Positions 17,017-27,042 of a DNA stretch of 64,000 nucleotides are shown piece by piece. Within the stretch, counting starts at the first letter, position 1, and each line of letters opens with the position of its first letter. A model generated the notes under the pieces. The model was not told the origin of the DNA and did no database searches. It worked only from the letters and a program-made list of their open reading frames with translations. Location: assembly GCA_963753135.1 (NCBI GenBank), contig CAVWBA010000028.1, forward strand, positions 1-64,000, written 5' to 3'. Origin of the DNA: Roseiarcus sp963753135 (GTDB lineage: Bacteria > Pseudomonadota > Alphaproteobacteria > Rhizobiales > Beijerinckiaceae). Made by a program: the position numbers and the translations under genes.

Positions 17017-18015
17017 CTATTGCGGGGCCGGGGCGCCGGCTAGCGGGCCGATCTGGAGCGGCTTGAGCATGAACTTCACGACGTCTCTGACGGGCGCTGA
17101 GGGCAAAGCCTGCTTGGCGCGCGCGTCATGGAGCGCCGCGGCCGCTTGCCGATCACTGTCGTTCGCTGACCCGAGATCGTGCTGGTAGAGGTCGCGGATC
17201 CATGCGTCGCCTGGCGCGGGCGCAGCATCCTTGGCCAATTCAAGCCACATCAATCCGCGCGCGCGCTGGCGCGGGACCCCATCGCCCAAGAAAAGCATAT
17301 GCCCAAGCAGAGCTTCTGACGGGGCGTGGCCCTTTTGCGCCGCGACCGCCAGCCAACGAACGGCGGCGACGTTATCCTTGGCAAGGCCTCCTGCCCCGAC
17401 CGTGTACATGTGGGCGAGATTATATTGCGCGTTCGGATCGCCGAAGATCGTGGCCGCGTATTGAAACAATTCGTGCGCTCGGCGGGGGTCCGACCGCACC
17501 TCGCTGTTCGGTATGCCGTTCAGGCAATAGACGCCGACCGCCACAAAAGCGTTAGAAACTGCGCTGAGATTTCGCCGGTCCGGCTGGTCCTCATCGTAGT
17601 CTTCCACCATCTGGTTGAAGTAATGGTACGCTTTCAAGTCATCCTGCGGGACGCCCTGACCGTCCGCGTACATCTCACCGAGTTTCCATCGTGCGAGATC
17701 TTGCCCGCTGTCAGCGGCGTAGGTCAGCGCCGCAACCGACGCATCGGCGTCGCCAGCTTTCAAATCGGCGAGACCGGCGCGCAGGGCCTGATTAGGATCG
17801 GTGAAGTTTTTTGGGATCTTCTGCGAGGGATCGGACGTTGACCCATCGAAACCAAAGGCGGGCGCCAACCCAAGCGTCATCGATCCGATGATTGCGAAAG
17901 CGAAGCGGCGGCGCAACGACGCTGTCTCGACCGCTACCTTCGCACACGCCACGCGCATATCGATCCCAAGTTGCCGCCCGGCCGCGTCGCGGTCCTTTGA
18001 CGGCGCTCGCGACAC
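17017..18015 (-). CDS. exoR: ExoR-like periplasmic Sel1-repeat regulator
   Basis: Sel1-repeat protein resembling rhizobial ExoR, the periplasmic inhibitor of the ExoS/ChvI two-component system that controls exopolysaccharide and motility. A basic N-terminus and hydrophobic stretch (RRRFAFAIIGSMTLGLAPAFG) form a signal peptide. The mature part contains the ExoR-like KIPKNFTDPNQALRAGLADL. Sel1 repeats follow, for example LARWKLGEMYADGQGVPQDD, AQYNLAHMYTVGAGGLAKD and ALLGHMLFLGDGVPRQRARG. I use GTG 18015 because AGAGGAAA lies upstream; ATG 17958 is the alternative. Identity with ExoR is from remembered family features, so the symbol is likely but not certain. Confidence 0.8.
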   Translation of the reverse strand: MSRAPSKDRDAAGRQLGIDMRVACAKVAVETASLRRRFAFAIIGSMTLGLAPAFGFDGSTSDPSQKIPKNFTDPNQALRAGLADLKAGDADASVAALTYAADSGQDLARWKLGEMYADGQGVPQDDLKAYHYFNQMVEDYDEDQPDRRNLSAVSNAFVAVGVYCLNGIPNSEVRSDPRRAHELFQYAATIFGDPNAQYNLAHMYTVGAGGLAKDNVAAVRWLAVAAQKGHAPSEALLGHMLFLGDGVPRQRARGLMWLELAKDAAPAPGDAWIRDLYQHDLGSANDSDRQAAAALHDARAKQALPSAPVRDVVKFMLKPLQIGPLAGAPAPQ

Positions 18016-18155
18016 GGACGACTTTCCTCTTGAATGATTTCAAAGTGCGGGCGGTTTATGGCGCAATCGCGGCGCCTTCCAGCCGGAATCTCGACTCGCT
18101 AGAGTTGCATCGAAGATGTTGCGCAAAAGCAACATTTCGGGCTTCGAGGGGCGCT

Positions 18156-21032
18156 TCAAACGCGCCCCAAACGCTCGCGCGCGCCGGTAAGCTTAACAAG
18201 TCGCGCCTGAAACGTCTCAAGTCTGTCCTGATGTTCGGCGATAATCTCCTCAGGCGCGCGGGCGACGAAGTCGTCGTTGCCGAGCTTCGACTCGACCTTG
18301 GCGATTTCGAGCTTCTCCTTCGCGATCTCCCGGTCGAGACGCGCCTTCTCCGCATTGAGGTCGACGACCCCAGCGAGCGGCAGCGCCACCGTCTCGCCGC
18401 GGACGACGAGGAGCAGCGCGCCCGGCGGCGGCGCCTCGGCGGTATCGATCGAGCCAACGCGCGCGAGACGGCCGATGCTCTCGCTCCAGGCGCGCGCGCT
18501 ATTGGCCGCCCGCTCGCTTGGAGCGATGAGGATGAGCGGCGTCTGGATCGATGGCGCCACACCCATTTCCGACCTCACCGACCGCACCTCGGCGATCAGA
18601 TCGACAACCCAGCCAATCTCGCCTTCGACCGCCTGGTCGATCTCAAAGCCATCGCGGGGCCACGGGCCGAGAGCCAAGGGACCGACGCGCTTCGGACCGG
18701 TTTCTCCGGTGATCGCCCAAAGCTCCTCGGTCAGGAACGGCATGAAGGGATGCAGAATCGCGTAAATCATGTCGAGCACATAGGCGATCGTCGCCTGGGT
18801 CTCGCGCTTGGCCCTCGGGTCGGCGGCGCCCTGCAGCACGGGCTTCGCCAGTTCCAGATGCCAGTCGCAGAAGACGCTCCAGACGAACCGGTAAACGGCG
18901 TTAGCGGCGTCGTTGAAGCGATAAGCTTCAATCGCGCCCGCCGTTTCGGCCGCCGCCGAGGCGGCCTCGCCGAGAATCCAACGGTTGAGCGGTTCGCGCA
19001 CGGCTGAGGCATCGAAACCCTCGGCGCGAACGCAGCCGTTCATCTCGGCGAAGCGTGAGGCGTTCCAGAGCTTGGTCGCGAAGTTGCGGTAGCCTTCGAT
19101 CCGGGCCTCGCTCAGCTTGATGTCCCTGCCCTGCGCCGCCATCGCCGCGAGTGTGAAGCGCAGCGCGTCGGCGCCGAAACGGTTGATGAGGTCGAGCGGG
19201 TCGATGACGTTGCCTTTCGACTTCGACATCTTCGCCCCCTTCTCGTCGCGCACGAGGGCGTGGATGTAGACGTCGTGAAACGGCGCCTCCTCCATGAAGT
19301 GGAGACCCATCATCATCATTCGGGCGACCCAGAAGAAGATGATGTCGAAGCCGGTGACGAGCGCATCGGTCGGGTAGAAGCGCTTGAGCTCCGGCGTCTC
19401 CTCCGGCCAGCCGAGGGTCGAGAAGGGCCACAGCGCCGAGGAGAACCAAGTGTCGAGCACATCCTCGTCGCGCGTGAACATGTCCGTCAATCGCGCGGGG
19501 TCGCCCGCGAGGGCGTCAGCGTCGGCTTGCGCCAAGGCGCCGCGTTCCACGCCGTCGGCGAGCGCCGCGGCATAGGCCGCTTCCTCCGTCTCCTCGACAT
19601 AGACCGCGCCCCAAGGGGCGTACCAGGCCGGGATCTGATGCCCCCACCAGAGCTGGCGCGAGACGCACCACGGCTGGATGTTCTCGAGCCAATCGAAGTA
19701 GGTCTTCTCCCAGGTCTTGGGGACGAACTGGGTCTTGCCCTCGCGGACGGCGGCGATTGCCGGCTCGGCGAGCGTCTTGGCGTCGGCATACCACTGATCG
19801 GTGAGCCAGGGCTCGATCACGACGTTCGATCGGTCGCCGTGCGGCACGGCGTGCGCGTGCGGTTCGATCTTCGCCAGCATGCCGGCGAGCGCCATCATCT
19901 CGACGATCCGCGCGCGGGCGACGAAGCGATCCTGGCCATCGACCGCAGCGATGAGCCGCGCGTGGTCGTGGTCGCTCTCCAGCCCCTCGAAGAAGTCGAC
20001 GTTGCCCTTGAGTGTCACCCGCCCTTGGGCGTCAAGAATATTGATCGCGCGCGCCCCCTCGGATTCGTGCCGCTTGCCGACCTCGAAATCGTTGAAGTCA
20101 TGCGCGGGCGTGATCTTGACCGCGCCGGCGCCCTTTTCCGGATCGGAATATTCGTCGGCGACGATCGCGATCAGGCGGCCGACCAGCGGCAGCCGGACAT
20201 GGCTGCCGAACAGATGCTGATAGCGCGGATCGTCCGGGTGGGCCGCGACCGCCGTGTCGCCCAGCATCGTCTCCGGCCGCGTGGTGGCGACGGTCACCCG
20301 CTCGCCGGTCTCTTCGCCGTCCTCGTCCACCACCGGATATTCGAAATAGTAGAGGTGCCCGTTGGGGTTCTTGGCCAGGACCTTGGCGAGCGCCGCGGCG
20401 TCAAGCGGAGCGCCGTCCGTCCGCGACCACTTGAACGAGCCCTTGGTCTCGATCTGCACGACCTCGAGGTCCGAGATCGCGGTCTGGAACTTGGGGTCCC
20501 AATTGACGAGCCGCTTGTCCTTATAGACGAGCCCCTCGCGATAGAGCTGAACGAACACTTTGGCGACCGCGCGCGACAGCCCCTCGTCGAGGGTGAAGCG
20601 CTCGCGGCTCCAGTCGCAGGAGGCGCCGAGGCGCTTGAGCTGGGCCACGATCGCGCCGCCCGATTCCGCCTTCCACGCCCAGACGCGCTCGACGAACGCC
20701 TTGCGTCCCAGTGCGCGGCGGTCCGGCTCCTGCCGCTCCATGAGCATGCGCTCGACCACCATTTGCGTGGCGATGCCGGCGTGATCGACGCCCGGCTGCC
20801 ACAGCACGTCGCGGCCATTCATGCGCCAGTAGCGGCACAGAACATCCTGAAGCGTGTTGTTGAGCGCGTGGCCCATATGGAGATTGCCGGTGACGTTCGG
20901 CGGCGGAATGACGACGCAAAACGGTCGCGCCGTCGCCCGGTCAGGGCGACCGGCCCGGAAGGCGCCCGTCTCCTCCCAAAGCGCGGAGGCGCGGCCTTCC
21001 GCCGCAGCGAAGTCGAACGATTTGTCCATCAT
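18156..21032 (-). CDS. valS: Valyl-tRNA synthetase
   Basis: Class I aminoacyl-tRNA synthetase that charges tRNA-Val, 958 aa, the normal length. The catalytic HIGH-type motif is in PPPNVTGNLHMGHALNNTL (about residues 43-61), and the KMSKS loop in GAKMSKSKGNVIDPLDLI (about 560). Between them lies the CP1 editing domain, with VATTRPETMLGDTAVA. The C-terminal anticodon-binding region and a coiled-coil tail (KARLDREIAKEKLEIAKVE) complete the protein. It lies in the block pcm-tolC-popZ-valS on one strand. No frame breaks. Confidence 0.98.
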   Translation of the reverse strand: MMDKSFDFAAAEGRASALWEETGAFRAGRPDRATARPFCVVIPPPNVTGNLHMGHALNNTLQDVLCRYWRMNGRDVLWQPGVDHAGIATQMVVERMLMERQEPDRRALGRKAFVERVWAWKAESGGAIVAQLKRLGASCDWSRERFTLDEGLSRAVAKVFVQLYREGLVYKDKRLVNWDPKFQTAISDLEVVQIETKGSFKWSRTDGAPLDAAALAKVLAKNPNGHLYYFEYPVVDEDGEETGERVTVATTRPETMLGDTAVAAHPDDPRYQHLFGSHVRLPLVGRLIAIVADEYSDPEKGAGAVKITPAHDFNDFEVGKRHESEGARAINILDAQGRVTLKGNVDFFEGLESDHDHARLIAAVDGQDRFVARARIVEMMALAGMLAKIEPHAHAVPHGDRSNVVIEPWLTDQWYADAKTLAEPAIAAVREGKTQFVPKTWEKTYFDWLENIQPWCVSRQLWWGHQIPAWYAPWGAVYVEETEEAAYAAALADGVERGALAQADADALAGDPARLTDMFTRDEDVLDTWFSSALWPFSTLGWPEETPELKRFYPTDALVTGFDIIFFWVARMMMMGLHFMEEAPFHDVYIHALVRDEKGAKMSKSKGNVIDPLDLINRFGADALRFTLAAMAAQGRDIKLSEARIEGYRNFATKLWNASRFAEMNGCVRAEGFDASAVREPLNRWILGEAASAAAETAGAIEAYRFNDAANAVYRFVWSVFCDWHLELAKPVLQGAADPRAKRETQATIAYVLDMIYAILHPFMPFLTEELWAITGETGPKRVGPLALGPWPRDGFEIDQAVEGEIGWVVDLIAEVRSVRSEMGVAPSIQTPLILIAPSERAANSARAWSESIGRLARVGSIDTAEAPPPGALLLVVRGETVALPLAGVVDLNAEKARLDREIAKEKLEIAKVESKLGNDDFVARAPEEIIAEHQDRLETFQARLVKLTGARERLGRV

Positions 21033-21193
21033 GGAATACTGGTCCGCGTTCCCGTCGGAGACGCCGCTGAGATCAGATGGCGGCCTTCCGAGCGGCGCTG
21101 GTCGCTACCGACATGGCAGGCGCAAGCGCCACAAGGGCGCTATAAATGCATCGTCCCGGCCGAAGTCAACGCGTGGGCCGCTGACCGCGCCGT

Positions 21194-21736
21194 CTATTTT
21201 CGTCCGCGCGCGACCCTCTGAATTTCATCCCGGACCAGCCGCTCGACAATGGCTGGAAGGTTGTCGTCCAGCCACTGCTTGAGCATCGGCCGGAGCATGT
21301 CGCGCACCATGCCGTCGGCGAGCTGGGCGCTGCGCACATCGAGACCAGCCGATAAGGCCCCAAACGACAAGGCCGCGGCCTCGGTGGCCTCTCGCGACAA
21401 CAGCGGCTCGTCGCTCGGCTCATGCGCACCGGCCGCGGACTCGGCTTCAACCGCTTGCGGCCGGCGCCAAACGACCGTCGGCGCGTTCGCGTCCACGCGC
21501 TGGGGCGGTCCGGAAGTCTCGCCGTGCGGCGCGGCGGCGTCTTTGGAATAGACGATCTCCGGCGCGGGCGTCGGCGCAGGCTGTAGCGCTTTGGGGGCGG
21601 GTCTCTTGGCGGGATCATCGGCGATGATGTTGCGGATCGAAGCGAGAATCTCCTCCATCGACGGCTCATGCGCCCGTTGCGCGCGATAAATCGCGTCGAA
21701 ATCGCGCTCGCTGGAATTCGAATTGATTGGGCTCAT
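21194..21736 (-). CDS. popZ: PopZ-type polar organizing protein (DUF2497)
   Basis: Cell-pole scaffold protein of alphaproteobacteria that anchors the chromosome origin region. The N-terminal conserved segment EPSMEEILASIRNIIADD (about residues 27-44) is the DUF2497 hallmark. A long Pro/Ala-rich acidic linker follows. The C-terminal oligomerisation helices contain LADGMVRDMLRPMLKQWLDD and LPAIVERLVRDEIQRVARG. I start at ATG 21736 (MSPINSNSSERDF). The length of about 180 aa is typical. It sits between tolC and valS. Confidence 0.9.
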   Translation of the reverse strand: MSPINSNSSERDFDAIYRAQRAHEPSMEEILASIRNIIADDPAKRPAPKALQPAPTPAPEIVYSKDAAAPHGETSGPPQRVDANAPTVVWRRPQAVEAESAAGAHEPSDEPLLSREATEAAALSFGALSAGLDVRSAQLADGMVRDMLRPMLKQWLDDNLPAIVERLVRDEIQRVARGRK

Positions 21737-21897
21737 CGGACCCGCCTTGCTCCAATCCAAGGAGCTTTGTTCTATGCGCCTATCGCGAGCTCGGACTTAA
21801 GCCAACGCCGTCGCCGAATCGAGCGGCGCCTCGATGCAGTTGAATATACGATAGCGGCTGGGAGCCGCCATCTGCAAGCGGCCCAAGTCAAACGCCC

Positions 21898-23302
21898 TCA
21901 CTGTCCGCTCGGCGTCCTGAGGCCGATCCACTTGCTCTTCACCTGATCGAAATGCACCCTCGGATCGTATTCGGCGACCGCAAGTCCAAGCGTCGGGATG
22001 TTGAGCCGGCCGATCGCCGACAACAACGAATACGAAATCGACGACCTGGTCGTGTTCGGCCTGAACCAGCGTCGTTCGCGCCTGCAGCAGAGCCTGTTGG
22101 GCGTTGAGCACGTCAAGGGTCGTCCGCTGGCCGACCTTCGCCTCTTCGCGCACGCCGGTCAGCGCCACTTCATTGGCGGAGACCGACGCGCGGGCGGCGC
22201 GCACCACGCCGACCGCAGCTTGATTGAGGCCCCAGGAGGCGACCACGGCCTGGCGGACCTGGTTGCGCAAGGAATCGGTCTGGATTTCCTGTTGCGACAG
22301 ACTCTCCTTGGCTTGGCGGGTCGAAGCATATTCCGCGCCACCCTGGTAGATCGGGATGGTGATTTGGCCCATGATCTGACCCTGCAAGAGGCGCAGGCCC
22401 GGGAAACCATTCGCGTCGTAGTTATTCGAGAGTGAGGCAGTCAACCCGATTGTGGGGTAGAGCGCACCCTCGGCGATCTTCACCTGCAACTGCGCGGCGT
22501 CGACGCCGTGCAAAGAACCGCTGATCGCCGGATGCTCGACTTGCGAGATCGCTATCGCCTCGGGCAATGTTTTCGGTAAAGGCCTCATGAGCGGTTTCAC
22601 CGGCGCAAGGCTGGTCGGCTGATCGCCGATGAACTGGCGATAGCGCGCCACCGCGGCCTGCAAGGTCGCCACAGCGCTGAGCGCGGTGCCCTGCCCTTGA
22701 GCCAGGCTCGCCTCTGCTTGCGCGACGTCGGTGCGCGTCACCTCGCCAACGGTGAAGCGGTCGCGCGTCTCGCGCAATTGTTCTTTCAAAACATCGACGT
22801 TGTTGTTGTCGAGGTCGAGAATAGCCGTATCCTCGAGTACGTCCATGTAAGCCGTGAGGGCGGAAAGAAGCGTATTTTGCTCGGTGTTGCGCAATTGTTC
22901 CCGCGCGCCGAAGACCTGCAACTCGGCCTGACGGATCGAATTGAGCGTGCGGTTGCCGTTGAAAACGGTCTCGCTGGCTTGAACGCCATATCCTCGCGGA
23001 TAAAGGGTGCTCGTAGCGCTAACGGAGCTTCCAGTCGCGCCCGTCTGAGTGATGGCCTCCCGCGAGATCGCAATATTCCCCGTAGCCTCGACAGTTGGCA
23101 GGTACCCCGCGTTTGCCTTCGGAATGTTCTCGTCCGCGACCCGGACCGCGGCGCGCTGCGTGTTGATGTCCGGATTGGTTAGATACGCCTTGACGAGCGC
23201 TCCGCCGATCGTTTCCGCCCGCCCCGCGCTAGCGCCAAGCGCCGCCAGACTGCCCGCCGCCAGGAGCGCTGCGCGCACGAGGTGGGGCGTTCGGCCGCAC
23301 AT
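21898..23302 (-). CDS. tolC: TolC-family outer-membrane channel, frameshifted near the end
   Basis: Trimeric outer-membrane exit duct for type I secretion and RND/MFS efflux. A signal peptide precedes ETIGGALVKAYLTNPDI. The two OEP repeats are visible (long Gln/Ala-rich helices such as LRETRDRFTVGEVTRTDVAQAE and VREEAKVGQRTTLDVLNAQQ). At about 22030 the frame breaks after AEHDQVV. The proper ending SYSLLSAIGRLNIPTLGLAV, then YDPRVHFDQVKSKWIGLRTP, lies in the next frame and stops at 21898. With that correction the protein is about 467 aa. I start at ATG 23302 (MCGRTPHLV). Confidence 0.9.
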
Positions 23303-23638
23303 TGCAGCCAACCGTATTTGCAATGCGCTTGAGCCCCAAATCATCCCGCCTCACGCGCCCTTCACCGCATCGTGAAGTCAAGCGGTCGACCCTCTCGTCG
23401 TCGCTTAACTTGCACGTCCAACACAAAAATCAAAGACGCGAGCGCTACAACCGGAACAGTTCACCCACGCCGCTTCCCGCTCGCTCGCCGAAAGCAGCCA
23501 AAACAGAGAGTATCATAGGCGGAGAAATCCCCATCGCGCTACGGCCCGCCGGAATGGCGTCCACTTTTCCACCGAGCGTCGCAAAGATGAGACACTTGAC
23601 GCAGCGGAAACTCGTATGCGGAACAAAAGCCCAATGGC
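23303..23638. other. Intergenic region upstream of tolC
   Basis: About 335 bases between the pcm-like gene and tolC. It is less GC-rich than its neighbours, and I find no gene, tRNA or clear hairpin in it. It presumably holds the tolC promoter. Confidence 0.5.
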
Positions 23639-24283
23639 TTAGAAGGCGAAACTCACCTTAGGCCTGAAGCCATCGAGCAGGTCCGCTTTGGTCTCGAACA
23701 GCGCCCTGCGGCTGACCGCCCCGCTGGTCTTTTCATAAAGGACCGCCTGCGAGGGCTCCGAGCACGCGTCAATGCCGACGAGACGGCCGGGATCGGCGAG
23801 CAGGGCGATGAGACTGTCCGGAAAAACTCCAAACGCCCCCTCGACGACGATGAGGTCGAACGGTCCAAGAGCGGCGGCTCCGCTATCGAGCGGCCCGACC
23901 ACCACAGTGACGTTCGCACGATTGTGAAGTTCGCTCTTGGCCACTTCCGCCGCGCCGGCGTCCGATTCCAGGAGGACGACTTTCGCGCCCATGGAGGCAA
24001 GGATGGCCGCGCCGTAGCCGGAGCCGCCCGCCACATCGAGCACGCGATCGCCGGAAACGACCATCGCCGCCTGAAGCATCCGCGCAAGGACCATCGGCGC
24101 CAGCAGACGGCGGAATTTGGCGCCGCGCGCCGGCAGCTCGCGATCGAGATACGCGAGAGACTCATGCACCGTCGCGACGAAGCGCTGGCGCGGAACCTCC
24201 AGGAACGCCGCCAGCACAACCTTATCGACCACCCCGCCAGTGCGGAGCTGCCCATTGACCATCTGCAAGCGCCGGTCCAGCAT
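23639..24283 (-). CDS. Protein-L-isoaspartate O-methyltransferase-like protein
   Basis: SAM-dependent methyltransferase of the PCMT family, 214 aa, cytoplasmic. The N-terminus MLDRRLQMVNGQLRTGGV is the usual PCMT start. The SAM motif is DRVLDVAGGSGYGAAILASM (about residues 79-98), with VVLLESD as motif II. The post-I region FDLIVVEGAFGVFPDSL replaces the textbook sequence. This alphaproteobacterial branch, next to tolC, often differs from true pcm. Isoaspartyl repair is therefore likely but not certain. It is the last chromosomal gene before the tRNA-Cys scar at 24363. Confidence 0.85.
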   Translation of the reverse strand: MLDRRLQMVNGQLRTGGVVDKVVLAAFLEVPRQRFVATVHESLAYLDRELPARGAKFRRLLAPMVLARMLQAAMVVSGDRVLDVAGGSGYGAAILASMGAKVVLLESDAGAAEVAKSELHNRANVTVVVGPLDSGAAALGPFDLIVVEGAFGVFPDSLIALLADPGRLVGIDACSEPSQAVLYEKTSGAVSRRALFETKADLLDGFRPKVSFAF

Positions 24284-24362
24284 CGTTTCGGCGGAAATGT
24301 GCGCCCCCTTGGCTCAGACCCGCGATATGGGGCGGATCGCCGCGCCCCGGATGAACAATTTT

Positions 24363-24404
24363 TGGAGGCCTCGCCCGGAATCGAACCGGGTGCATGGATT
24401 TGCC
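24363..24404 (-). repeat. Duplicated 3' end of tRNA-Cys (putative att site)
   Basis: This stretch matches the 3' part of the intact tRNA-Cys at 49056-49129, in the same orientation. An uninterrupted identical run of 29 bases (24362-24390) covers the encoded CCA end, the acceptor 3' strand and most of the T-arm. The match continues with one missing base and one or two changes to about 24404. The 5' half of the tRNA is absent. Such direct duplication of a tRNA 3' end is the standard footprint of a tyrosine integrase. The remnant of an integrase gene starts 200 bases away. Confidence 0.85.
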
Positions 24405-24604
24405 GTCGCGTCCGAGGGCATTTTTTAACCCATTGATTTCTGGGGTCTGTCCGAGAAACCGTGGGGAAACCCTTGAGAATCAACGGCAGGTCCTTGCGGG
24501 CCTAGGCGTTTCGGGCATTGTGCGGCGATGATTGGCGACGAGACGCGCTGACGAATCGTTGACTCGAAACCAACAAGGCGGGCTCAAGGACGCGAACTCC
24601 CGCG

Positions 24605-24831
24605 ATGGCGATAAGGCTCGACGAGCCCGCGGTCAAGAGCGCTCCGGCGCCTTCGACGAGTAGGCTTCCCTATTGGGACGACGAGGCCACCGGACTCAAT
24701 TATCGCATCAACGGAACTGAGCGTCGGATTACTATCCGGCTCGTTTCCTGAGTGGTTGGCGCGCGCCGCTCGCGACGAGGCGAAAGTTCTCCGAAAGCGC
24801 TTCACAAAAAAATATATCCGCAAGGGTAGGA
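24605..24831 (+). pseudogene. Tyrosine-integrase N-terminal remnant
   Basis: Frame 1 from ATG 24605 reads MAIRLDEPAVKSAP, then LPYWDDEATGLNYRINGTE, then RRITI. It then continues in the next frame as GSFPEWLARAARDEAKVLRK to about 24831. This is the N-terminal DUF4102-like, arm-binding part of island-type tyrosine integrases (compare the usual ITIG.F..WS...AR.EAK.LR pattern). About a dozen residues between ATGL and NYRING are missing, there is a frameshift at about 24745, and the whole catalytic domain (R...HxxR...Y) is gone. It lies next to the tRNA-Cys scar, as expected for an element end. Confidence 0.75.
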
Positions 24832-24859
24832 CCTCGAACGACCCATGCTCGGACCTCAC

Positions 24860-25415
24860 TCAGTTCAGTAAACGCGCGGCCCAATCGGAAACCGCATCCC
24901 CACTGCTCATTTTAGGCTCCACCAAACCGTCGATCATGAACGTGGGCGACACGTGAATGCCGTTCTGGCGTGCGTATTTGCTGTGCCATTTGATCTCTCG
25001 GTCAAGATCAGGAATGGCGAAGGCGTCACGAAGCTGGATGCCGCTGTAGCCCTCGAGTTCGAGCGATGATGTCGTTCGGCGTGGCGTTCAGGTTTGGACC
25101 GCCGCAGTGGTGGTCGAATTCGAATTCCTCTCGATGGGCCGCCACCGCCGCCATGACCGCCTTCGCGGCATGCTTACCGCTCTCAAGAGTCGAGGCAGCC
25201 AAAACGCATCGTACAACAATGCCTGAGAACAAATGCCAAGGTTGTGACTGAAGCCGAATCTTGACGGTCACGCGATCCTCTCCGGCTTGCGCGAGCAACT
25301 CGTCAAGCTTGCCAAACGCCTTCGCGGAAAATGGGCAGGTCGGTTCGAGGAACATTTCGAACACCCTGGCTCCACGCCCCCAGACAAGCGGATCGGCTCG
25401 CCACTTATGCTTCAT
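24860..25415 (-). CDS. DsbA/thioredoxin-fold protein, frameshifted
   Basis: Soluble DsbA-family thioredoxin-fold protein of about 185 aa. After the start comes FEMFLEPTCPFSAKAFGKLDE, where the expected CxxC is reduced to CPFS: one cysteine with Ser in the second place. The helical insert (SQPWHLFSGIVVRCVLAAS) follows. At about 25060 the frame breaks. The C-terminal part (ELEGYSGIQLRDAFAIPDLD, then NGIHVSPTFMIDGLVEPKMSS with the cis-Pro SPT) continues in the next frame to the stop at 24860. There is no signal peptide. Function is unknown; it could be an oxidoreductase or glutathione-transferase-like member. Confidence 0.75.
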
Positions 25416-25513
25416 TCGACTACCCCTGCTTTCAAGCTGCGCGGGACAATCCTGTCACCCGAGACCAACAACAATCAACCTCGCGTTTTCGACCGCTTGA
25501 TAAATCATCGAGT

Positions 25514-26055
25514 GTGACAAGCCGGCGGCGGAGGGCGACCTTTGCCCAGGTCGCGGCAGCCAAGGAAATGCTCGCCAAGGCCGCGGCGAGCAGCGCGTGC
25601 TGGGACGGTCTGACGACCGACACGCCGCTCGCCAGCGTTTCCACCCGAATTCCACAGATGACCCAGTCGTTGCACCAGCGGTTTGGAAAAAAATAGATTC
25701 ACAGTCTCGCGATCAATAACGGGTTTTTCGACTTCATGGCGCCGACCTTGCGCGCCTCAGACAGCCTCGGCAGCGGACCGCGGGTCAACATTTCGGGGGG
25801 CGACGGCCCAAAGGCGGCCTTCGAATTCGCGGAGGCAATTACCAATTCGCGACAGTCGCGGAGCCGCTCAGCCTTCACGGATGGCAGTTGATCGACGAAG
25901 CGAACCTTGCTCCGGCTGGCGCGGAATGGAGCGCCTATGTCGACCCAACCCACCTTGTGATCAAGGAGAACATCGGCTCCAATGGCGGACCGAATAATGT
26001 CTATGATCCGGACAACGGTTACCGAGACGTCTACAAGAAGATCTGGGGCGTCTGA
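25514..26055 (+). pseudogene. Sugar-type periplasmic binding protein, decayed
   Basis: Three plus-strand pieces in different frames together look like the mature N- and C-terminal parts of a Peripla_BP_4 substrate-binding protein. They are VAAAKEMLAKAAASSACWDG (about 25550-25610), then FFDFMAPTLRASDSLGSGPR with ISGGDGPKAAFEF (about 25730-25830), then YQFATVAEPLSLHGWQLIDE with YVDPTHLVIKENI and VYDPDNGYRDVYKKIWGV to the stop at 26055. The middle third is deleted, the frame is broken twice and no signal peptide remains. It is a relic. Confidence 0.6.
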
Positions 26056-26157
26056 TCCACGGATCCGGTCGTCGAGCGTGATCGGAGTTTTGCATCACAC
26101 TCGCTCGGGCGGCTTTCTCGAAAGGCCAGCCTGTGAGCGATACTGAAGAAAGAAGCC

Positions 26158-27042
26158 ATGACACCACACGAGCGCAGTCCATACTCGGCGATCGTCGATC
26201 GGCCACGCCTGAAAGCGCCCAATGGCGGCAATGTCATCATCTGGACGATCGTCAACCTCGAGGTGTGGGACATCTCCCGTCCTATGCCTCGGACCGCCAT
26301 GCCGGCGCCCTCCGGACCAACGATGCTGCCTGACGTCGCCAATTGGGCCTGGCACGAATACGGGATGCGGGTTGGCGTCTGGCGCTATTTCAAGCTCTTC
26401 GAAAAGTTGGGCATCCGCCCGACGCTGTCATGCAACGCCCGTGTCTGCGAGGACTACCAGCGGGTCGCAGCGCAGGCTCGTGATGCGGGATGGGAATTTA
26501 TGGCCCACGGCTACGATCAAATTCCCATGCAGAAGCTTGAGGATCAGCGAGGCACGATTCACAAGGCCATGGACGTGATCGAGAAGTTCACCGGCAAGCG
26601 GTCGGTCGGATGGCTCGGTCCCGGCCTGACCCAGACGCTCGATACGCCCGACCTTTTGACCGAGGCGGGCGTCAAATACATTGGTGATTGGGTCTACGAT
26701 GACGAACCCACCACGATCCGGACCGCCAATGGGCCCCTTGTCACGCTGCCCTACAATTTCGAGACTCACGACATCGCGACGATGGTGCTCCAGCACCACG
26801 AGTCCCCTTATTGGGTGACGAAATGCCGCGACACATTGGATCGCTACCTCGATGAAAGTTCTGAGCGCACAAAGATAATGGCGATCGCGCTTCATCCCTA
26901 CATCATGGGGCAGCCACACAGGATCGGCTACCTCGAACAGGCTTACGCGGACATCAACAGCCGCAAAGGCGTGGTGCATATGAACGGGGCTGAGATCCTC
27001 GACTGGTACACTGCCGCGACTTCCACGAACGCTCCGACGTGA
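26158..27042 (+). CDS. Polysaccharide-deacetylase-fold hydrolase
   Basis: NodB/PuuE-like deacetylase-fold protein, 294 aa, probably cytoplasmic (no signal peptide). Conserved stretches are NVIIWTIVNLEVWDISRPM, LPDVANWAWHEYGMRVGVWR, WEFMAHGYDQIPMQKL (the first metal-His region is replaced by HGYDQ) and late IMAIALHPYIMGQPHRI. Relatives include PuuE allantoinase-type enzymes that open ring amides, so action on a small amide rather than on a polysaccharide is possible. It is followed after about 170 bases by the flavoprotein gene on the same strand, and both lie in the island beside the heterocycle cluster. Confidence 0.8.
   Translation: MTPHERSPYSAIVDRPRLKAPNGGNVIIWTIVNLEVWDISRPMPRTAMPAPSGPTMLPDVANWAWHEYGMRVGVWRYFKLFEKLGIRPTLSCNARVCEDYQRVAAQARDAGWEFMAHGYDQIPMQKLEDQRGTIHKAMDVIEKFTGKRSVGWLGPGLTQTLDTPDLLTEAGVKYIGDWVYDDEPTTIRTANGPLVTLPYNFETHDIATMVLQHHESPYWVTKCRDTLDRYLDESSERTKIMAIALHPYIMGQPHRIGYLEQAYADINSRKGVVHMNGAEILDWYTAATSTNAPT

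Noticed and set aside
19260..21221. 653-codon open frame opposite valS
   Set aside because: Charged, repetitive composition without motifs; valS on the other strand has full catalytic motifs.
24420..24600. Start of an intact integrase upstream of 24605
   Set aside because: The stretch has stops in all frames; the recognisable integrase sequence only begins at 24605.
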